Positions 58,882 to 64,000 of a stretch of 64,000 nucleotides of DNA are shown in pieces. This DNA comes from Ascidia mentula. Its lineage: Eukaryota > Chordata > Ascidiacea > Phlebobranchia > Ascidiidae. The stretch covers positions 5,580,001-5,644,000 of the forward strand of contig OX387198.1 in the NCBI GenBank assembly GCA_947561715.1, given 5' to 3'. A program made the position numbers and the translations under genes. The notes under the pieces were generated by a model, which saw nothing but the letters and a program-made list of their open reading frames with translations, was not told the DNA's origin and made no database searches. Within the stretch, counting starts at the first letter, position 1. Every line of letters begins with the position of its first letter.

Positions 58882-60513
58882 TCATTTCGGTGGTTTATGG
58901 ACCACGCTGTACGTTACGTCATCTTGCGGCCCATTTTCAACGTCAACTTCCATAGAGTTGTATAACTCGTTGTCGACGATCTTCTTTTCTCCTTTGTTTA
59001 CAACTGCGTAGACTACGTTGATTTGTGACGTAGTGTCGGATGTATTTTGGCGTGCTGGACCCTCAGCTACTGGAAAATTTTCCGTGTCTCCATGATTCTC
59101 TGGGTTGTTTTTGAAAGCCACCGTTATGGGTGAACCGTGTGTGTTGGCTGTCGTCTCATTAAATGGCTTGCGAAGGTGCTGTCGCTTCAGATATTTTCGC
59201 CTGTAAGAAGGTGGACTCGACGTTGGATGTTTTTAACTTTCGCTGGCGCAATTCATACCTCACACAAACCGCAAACAGGACAAGCAGAAAGATTCCAGCA
59301 ATTGCTCCGATTACACCACCGATCCAATCAGAGTTTGTTTCCTCTGTATTTGTGGTCACGTCTGTTGAGGTGATAGGGGTTACGTTTGTTGAAGTGAAAA
59401 AGTTTATGCCTGCTGCGGTGATAGGGATTATGTATGTTGCGGTGCTAGGTACACCTGATGTATTGAGGGTTAGAGCTGTAAAATACATACGATGCAACGT
59501 TATTTTATGACGTAACGGTTTTCCCCTCTGTCCAGTGTGTAAAATTTACAGGCGTTTCTGCATGCCGCTGCTAACACGAGCAAGAATGATTGCTGATTCT
59601 GTCAGGAATATTGCTAGTGGCAAGTGTTCTTTCAGAATCATTTTCTTCGCCGTTTCGGACGCAAGTTAACAGTTATATACTGACCAGGAGAGTGTGTAGT
59701 GATGGCTGTCGTTCTTTGGGTTGAAGCCGATGTGGTGGATATCAACGCTATAATGTACAATTATATTGTTATCATTAAACCAAGCATCGTTTCACTGCAC
59801 AGTATCAGTATCGATGTACCTGTTATGTGATAATGCAGGTCAAAACCCCGATAATTGATGTTGTCGTCTGAATAAAAATGCAGTCTGTGCGGCTGTTTAG
59901 TGGAATGTAGAACATTTTTGATGTTGCATGAAAAGTTCTGCATCAAATCATCCGCTGTTTCTTTTAGGACTGTATTGTTTCCAATGACATAACAGAGTTT
60001 ACTGCTTGTGTTTCCACATATGTGAAGCTCTGTAGAATTACCTACAAATTTTATGAAAAAACATAAAATTCGCCACCATTACATTGTCTTTTACCTGGCA
60101 GTAAGGTTAGATGGTCGACACAAACCGTGGCATTTCCTTCGCACAAAGTTTTCTTGCACGATTCGGGTTTTTGTATCTCCAGAAAACTAGTCACAATTAC
60201 CACAATCTGGTCTAAATTGATTGTTGGTAACTCCCATATACATGATTGGTTTGGGGGATAGACTTTATTGCTTCCGTAGTTCGGGGAAGTTATTCTACCA
60301 AACGCGTCTGTAAGTTTTCCACTTTGTGTTGCGCTGCATGTTAAATTCACTCCTTTGACTTCCACTGTAAACAATAGTTTCATTAAATTAGAAAACATAA
60401 GTTATCGAGAAGTCACAACATATTTACTTTGTTCACTTACCCATAGCAAAACTTGACAATACTAACATCGTTAACATTTTTCTTGACTGAAACACTGGCG
60501 TTAAACAATGCAT
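58882..60513 (-). CDS. Array gene 17: CUB receptor with two canonical ITIMs
   Basis: Exons: 60441-60513, 60095-60364, 59820-60041, 59685-59747, 59259-59475, 58882-59200; 387 residues. The start at 60513 gives a plausible signal peptide (hydrophobic MLTMLVLSSFAMG after a basic stretch); the internal ATG at 60477 is an alternative. The CUB domain is classical: GRITSPNYGSNKVYPPNQSC, IWELPTI, VVIVTSFLEIQK, CVDHLTLLPG and HRLHFYSDD with RGFDLHY. Thr-rich stalk and the helix WIGGVIGAIAGIFLLVLFAV follow. The tail has VVYAVV and VTYSVV, both matching the ITIM pattern V-x-Y-x-x-V, with IVDNELYNSM between them. Two ITIMs are the classic layout for recruiting SHP-type phosphatases in vertebrate inhibitory receptors; here this is inference. 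Confidence 0.85.
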
Positions 60514-61278
60514 GATATAACAGCATTACATGTAAGCTTTAATTAGACGAGGACGCTGTATTGGGCTCCTTCACTCTGATTTTGTACCCTAATACTGTGA
60601 AAATGCAAATAATATTTGTACAACATTTTTTGAGCCTACACCGACAGTGCTTTCTAAGCACTTCTTCGCTTGTGTTGCCTGAGTCATACAATGTTAAATG
60701 CGGTTACATGTGACGTATAATATGATTCACCAGGTAATATGTAGGCGGTCAAAACATTTGACAACAAGACCCTATAGTAGCCATGGGCGAAATAATCCCC
60801 ATGAATAGCTATGTTCTGTCTCGATTGAAGGACTTTAGTGCAATGTTTTTTTGTTTTTTTTATGGGAGGGATTGGTTCGCGTTTTTTAAAGAGGCAAAGT
60901 AGTTTTCCAGTTTATTGTACGACGTGAATGCTAATCATTTATGGTTGTTCATGCTCCTGTCGTACCAATAAAAGATTGTTACATCAAACGTTACTTTCAA
61001 CTAGTCAGTTAAAGGTTGACTTCGGCACTGCAACATGACGCATAAGTTTAAATGAGTAAAATTCGACAGTCATGCAGGGACGAGGTAGTGTTTAAAATAA
61101 GTTGATTGATACTTGGTGACGTCACGCAAAGTGAAATAAAAGTAAGTATGTGGCCCTTTAGGAAACAACAGGACTGTAAACAAATTCTCAACGACAAGAA
61201 AAATTAAATAAAAACGTCCTTTTGAATGTAAGATTTGAGTTTTCACGTAAAAATAAAGAAATTTTTTGAATTCTCCCT
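60514..61278. other. Intergenic, 5' flank of gene 17
   Basis: No supported gene. TGACGTCA at 61117-61124 is a CRE-type palindrome about 600 bases upstream of gene 17. Confidence 0.4.
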
Positions 61279-63124
61279 TTACTTGGGATTCTCGTCGCCA
61301 CTGTCGGTCGCCCAAGAGCTCGCATAACTCACAGCGTCAATTTCGATGCGGGTGTACAACTCGTTTGTTTCTTGTTTCTTCGGCTTGCGGACTTGGGCAT
61401 ACTGGGGGATCTTTTTTTGCGTTGGCGCGGGCGATTCAGCAGTTGCGTTTTCGGAAAGCTTGGTGTCCGTATAGTTGGTCGTGGAAACGACTTGTCGTAA
61501 CGGATTTTCCTGTTTCTGATTCTGGCGTCTCTTCCTAAAAGTATCAGGCGATCATGGGCATCAAAACATATACTTTGATGTTCAAATAATCAACATGATT
61601 ACATTCACATTGTGGCTAACTACATACGTATTCTTGTGTCACAGTAAATTTCTCAACACTTTGTATATCAGGCAAAAGTTTCAACCACAGTTATGCTCAT
61701 CATCACTGAAGCCTGCTTACTATGTCAAGAATCTTGGCTTTGGTTTTCTTATTAAGAGTATAGTGCTTGCTGGTGCACTGTCATTAAGAGTAGTCAGCTC
61801 CAAACTCTTTGCTCCTAATATGGTTTATCTTAGTTGCTTTGAATGAGGTTTATAGGTTGATATTTTTCAACATTGGATTTGTGTTGAGCATTGGAATGTA
61901 ATAGCTATGACTAAGTGTGATATCTCTTCATATTCACAAACCTGCATAGAAGGATGACAACAAGGATGGTGGCAAACCAAACTATTGCTCCTATTGCAAC
62001 TCCCAATCCTATGACAGTGGTTTTGACGCCTAAGGCAGCTTTTGATGTTGAATATGACGTTGTTTCCAAAGTGGTCAAATTCATCGAGACTTTCGTCGTG
62101 GCTGTTGTGACTTCCGTGGAGTTTGGTTGTTCTGTAGCTAAGAAAACAAGAATATGTTTACGCGCTTTTGTTCAGACAGCATTTTATATACAGAGCATAT
62201 TTTTTGTCACCTGCTGTTGAGATTTGTTGTAGTTGCGAATTGGTGGAAGTTCTTGCATTTTCTGAATACGTCAGCCAATCTATCCAAAATCCTGAAGAAA
62301 GAAAAACACGTTGTTTGTGAAGTTCAAACATTACGGTTATTCATAAAGAAGCTTACCAGTCGTATTAATTATCCAATAGTCAAACAAAAACCTTCCACTG
62401 GCGTTTTGAGAAAGAAAAAAGTAAAAATGATCGTTCACTGATTGATTCTTTGAAATGTGGAAAGTTTCGCTGCAGTTATACTTGTCTTTCCAATACCCAT
62501 GAAATGAAATTTTGGTTGGGAAATTGTTTGTATAAATGTAACACTTGGTATTGTGGCTTGTTCCACAAAGATACTGTTGTTTTTGTCCATATCCTGCATT
62601 TTGTAAATGCAATTAAAAACATAAGAAAATATTTTATTAATTTGTACCTCCAGGTAGTGTCAGCATATCTACGCAGTTGCAGTGCTTGCTGCTTCCGTTG
62701 CAAAACGCAACATCGTCCGACACCTTCTTTTCCATTCGTAAATATCTAACTGCAATAACCATGACCTCGTTGGCGAAGTTGACGTTGAATTTAAACGTGC
62801 AAAAAATGGTTGAATTATGTTCGCTGCCGTCAAAATTCGGCGACATTATCCTCCCTGACTTGTAAGTTGTTGTATTTGGGTCACAGCAAAACCCTGCAAC
62901 AAAGATGTTAAACAATTAAATTAATAAAAAACTTAAACTGGGGTTTAACATCGTTAGGCTTACATTTAGCCAATGTTATTCCCACTAAGGATCATTATAA
63001 AAACGCTTCGCCCGCAATAAACGTACATTCTGCGGGCTGGGGCATTTTGTCAATCAAGACAATTGAACTTACCGTAACATACGATGGATGCCATGACTGT
63101 CGTAAGTAAGTGAATCCTTGCCAT
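61279..63124 (-). CDS. Array gene 18: CUB-like receptor with ITAM-like tail, parent-type of gene 7
   Basis: Exons: 63073-63124, 62648-62893, 62357-62593, 62211-62291, 61942-62137, 61279-61534; 355 residues. The signal peptide is MARIHLLTTVMASIVCYG. The CUB-like domain has GRIMSPNFDGSEHNSTIFC, ANEVMVIAVRYLRMEKK and YCYIYTNNF-type strands. The helix is VIGLGVAIGAIVWFATILVV. The tail has NYTDTKL, then PQYAQV and ELYTRI eleven residues apart: YxxV-x11-YxxI, very close to an ITAM (YxxL/I-x6-12-YxxL/I). VSYASSW lies near the end. Its first four exons are duplicated almost unchanged in gene 7, about 26 kb away. Confidence 0.85.
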
Positions 63125-63907
63125 TGTATCTACAAAAATCTAGAAAAATATGTAATGCAAATAATGGTGAGCTAAATACAAGTGTAAAACACTATTATCC
63201 AAGTTCTATCTGTTTCCAAACAACAATTGTTCACATACTGTACGTACTAAAACATGACTTTTTCTTCACGCTTTTCAACATTGTTAACTCTGCCACAGAA
63301 AGGTTTATTTAATTATTGTAGATTATGTACAAAAACTGCATTCAGTCTGCCCACTCTTCACTGAAGATACCAACTGATACCTTTAATGCTGAGTTTAAAG
63401 AGTGGCGAATTTCTTGTCAAAGGAAATGGCGTCACAACTTACTTTTCCCGGTAACGAAACTATGGGCGTGTTGTGTGTAACAAAAGGCGGCCCTGTTGGT
63501 GTCTGCCAGAGGTCGGGTCTGCTTATTAGGCATAAATAGTGGTCAGAGTGACGTTTATTTTTGAGCGTAAGTAGAGAAAAAACGATTTTTACACTGTCTA
63601 AAGAAGATGTCAATTTTTTTATTGCACTTCTTTTTTCGACTGATATTTGAAATAGTTTCGTCACAAAACAAAACAAAATGTACAAAGTATTAAAGAGATG
63701 CCAATGAGCAAGATACGACTGACAATAAGAAGCAGAAATATTTAAGCTCAATTGGGGATTTTCTGCAATTTGCACTTCAAAAGTAAAACAACTCGCATGT
63801 TACAGTAACAGCGTAGCAAGCGTTTCTCAGTTAAACAATTTTGCCGTTGGTTAAAGCAAGACAGCAATTAAAAAAGAATCTCTACGTAATTTTCAGCTCA
63901 TCTTTAT
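63125..63907. other. Intergenic, 5' flank of gene 18
   Basis: The first 300 bases match the flank of gene 7 (37367-37640), showing that gene and promoter region were duplicated together. No gene is supported; the long minus-strand frame at 63395-63775 lacks splice sites and family resemblance. Confidence 0.5.
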
Positions 63908-63908
63908 T
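63903..63908 (-). terminator. Polyadenylation signal of gene 19
   Basis: AATAAA on the minus strand overlaps the TAA stop codon of gene 19. Confidence 0.5.
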
Positions 63909-64000
63909 TAATCTAAGTTCATATACACGTGCTTCTGTAGCTGCATCGGTTTCTCGTACGGATTTTCTTGACTTGTTTCCGCATTCGTGTAAGATTGTGC
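63908..64000 (-). CDS. Array gene 19: last exon of a further receptor, cut by the window edge
   Basis: The minus strand gives thirty codons ending at TAA (63908-63910) with AQSYTNAE, ENPYEKPMQ and HVYMNLD. ENPYEKP resembles ENSYEQP in the gene 1 tail. YTNA and YMNL are both pY-x-N sites for Grb2-type SH2 domains; YMNL also resembles the CD28-type YMNM site. Only the tail is visible, so the receptor type is inferred from strand, position and motif content. Confidence 0.6.
   Translation of the reverse strand, partial: AQSYTNAETSQENPYEKPMQLQKHVYMNLD

Noticed and set aside
63395-63775. Minus-strand frame of 126 codons
   Set aside because: It lies in the duplicated 5' flank of gene 18, has no domain pattern and no splice sites.
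17019-64000. Known tunicate allorecognition genes (Themis or vCRL types)
   Set aside because: I see no fibrinogen-like, polycystin-like or repeated CCP domains; the CUB-type and Vps62-like ectodomains with DNxLY tails do not fit those families.
17019-64000. Polycistronic operon with spliced-leader processing
   Set aside because: Gene spacing of 200-1500 bases and separate AATAAA signals for several genes argue against a single operon, although trans-splicing of some transcripts cannot be excluded from sequence alone.

Overview
The window looks like genomic DNA of a small-genome invertebrate chordate, most likely an ascidian tunicate of the Ciona type. The signs are AT-rich non-coding DNA, many short introns (about 50-500 bases), very tight gene spacing and a giant chordate-style nesprin. 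The species call is inference; no marker gene fixes it. All coding models below are joined by eye from splice sites and reading phase. For each complete receptor gene the exon lengths sum to a multiple of three. The first nesprin exon begins mid-codon, and after those two bases its exons also keep one open frame.

Region 1 (1-16387, plus strand): thirty consecutive exons of a nesprin (SYNE1/2-type) spectrin-repeat protein, from the last residues of the second calponin-homology domain through roughly a dozen spectrin repeats. The gene is open at both ends: the last exon still has a good splice donor at 16388, and no further nesprin exon is visible in the remaining 47 kb.

Region 2 (17019-64000, minus strand): a head-to-tail array of nineteen loci, all on the minus strand, with only about 200-1500 bases between neighbours. 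I number them 1-19 from left to right. Seventeen look complete, number 7 has lost its 3' half, and number 19 runs off the window. Nearly all encode a type I single-pass membrane protein: signal-peptide exon, ectodomain of one to three exons, Thr/Ser-rich stalk, one transmembrane helix, and a tyrosine-rich cytoplasmic tail in its own last exon. Ectodomains are clear CUB domains (15, 16, 17), CUB-like (3, 7, 8, 13, 14, 18), Vps62/DUF946-like (1, 2), or unrecognised (4, 5, 6, 9, 10, 11, 12). The tails carry ITIM-type, ITAM-type and YxN (Grb2-type) tyrosine motifs, plus a recurring motif close to [MI]-[VRK]-[DEN]-N-x-[LIV]-Y found in most tails even where nothing else aligns.

The array has grown by local duplication: 5/6, 10/11, 13/14, 7/18 and 1/2 are pairs, and duplicated flanking blocks and a relic tail exon lie between genes. 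Introns between ectodomain and stalk exons are almost always phase 1, and the intron before the tail is almost always phase 2, so ectodomain, stalk and tail exons are interchangeable in frame. This is the expected build of a diversifying cell-surface recognition or adhesion receptor family with paired activating and inhibitory signalling; that function is inference. I saw no CRISPR, tRNA, rRNA, retroviral or other virus-like element.
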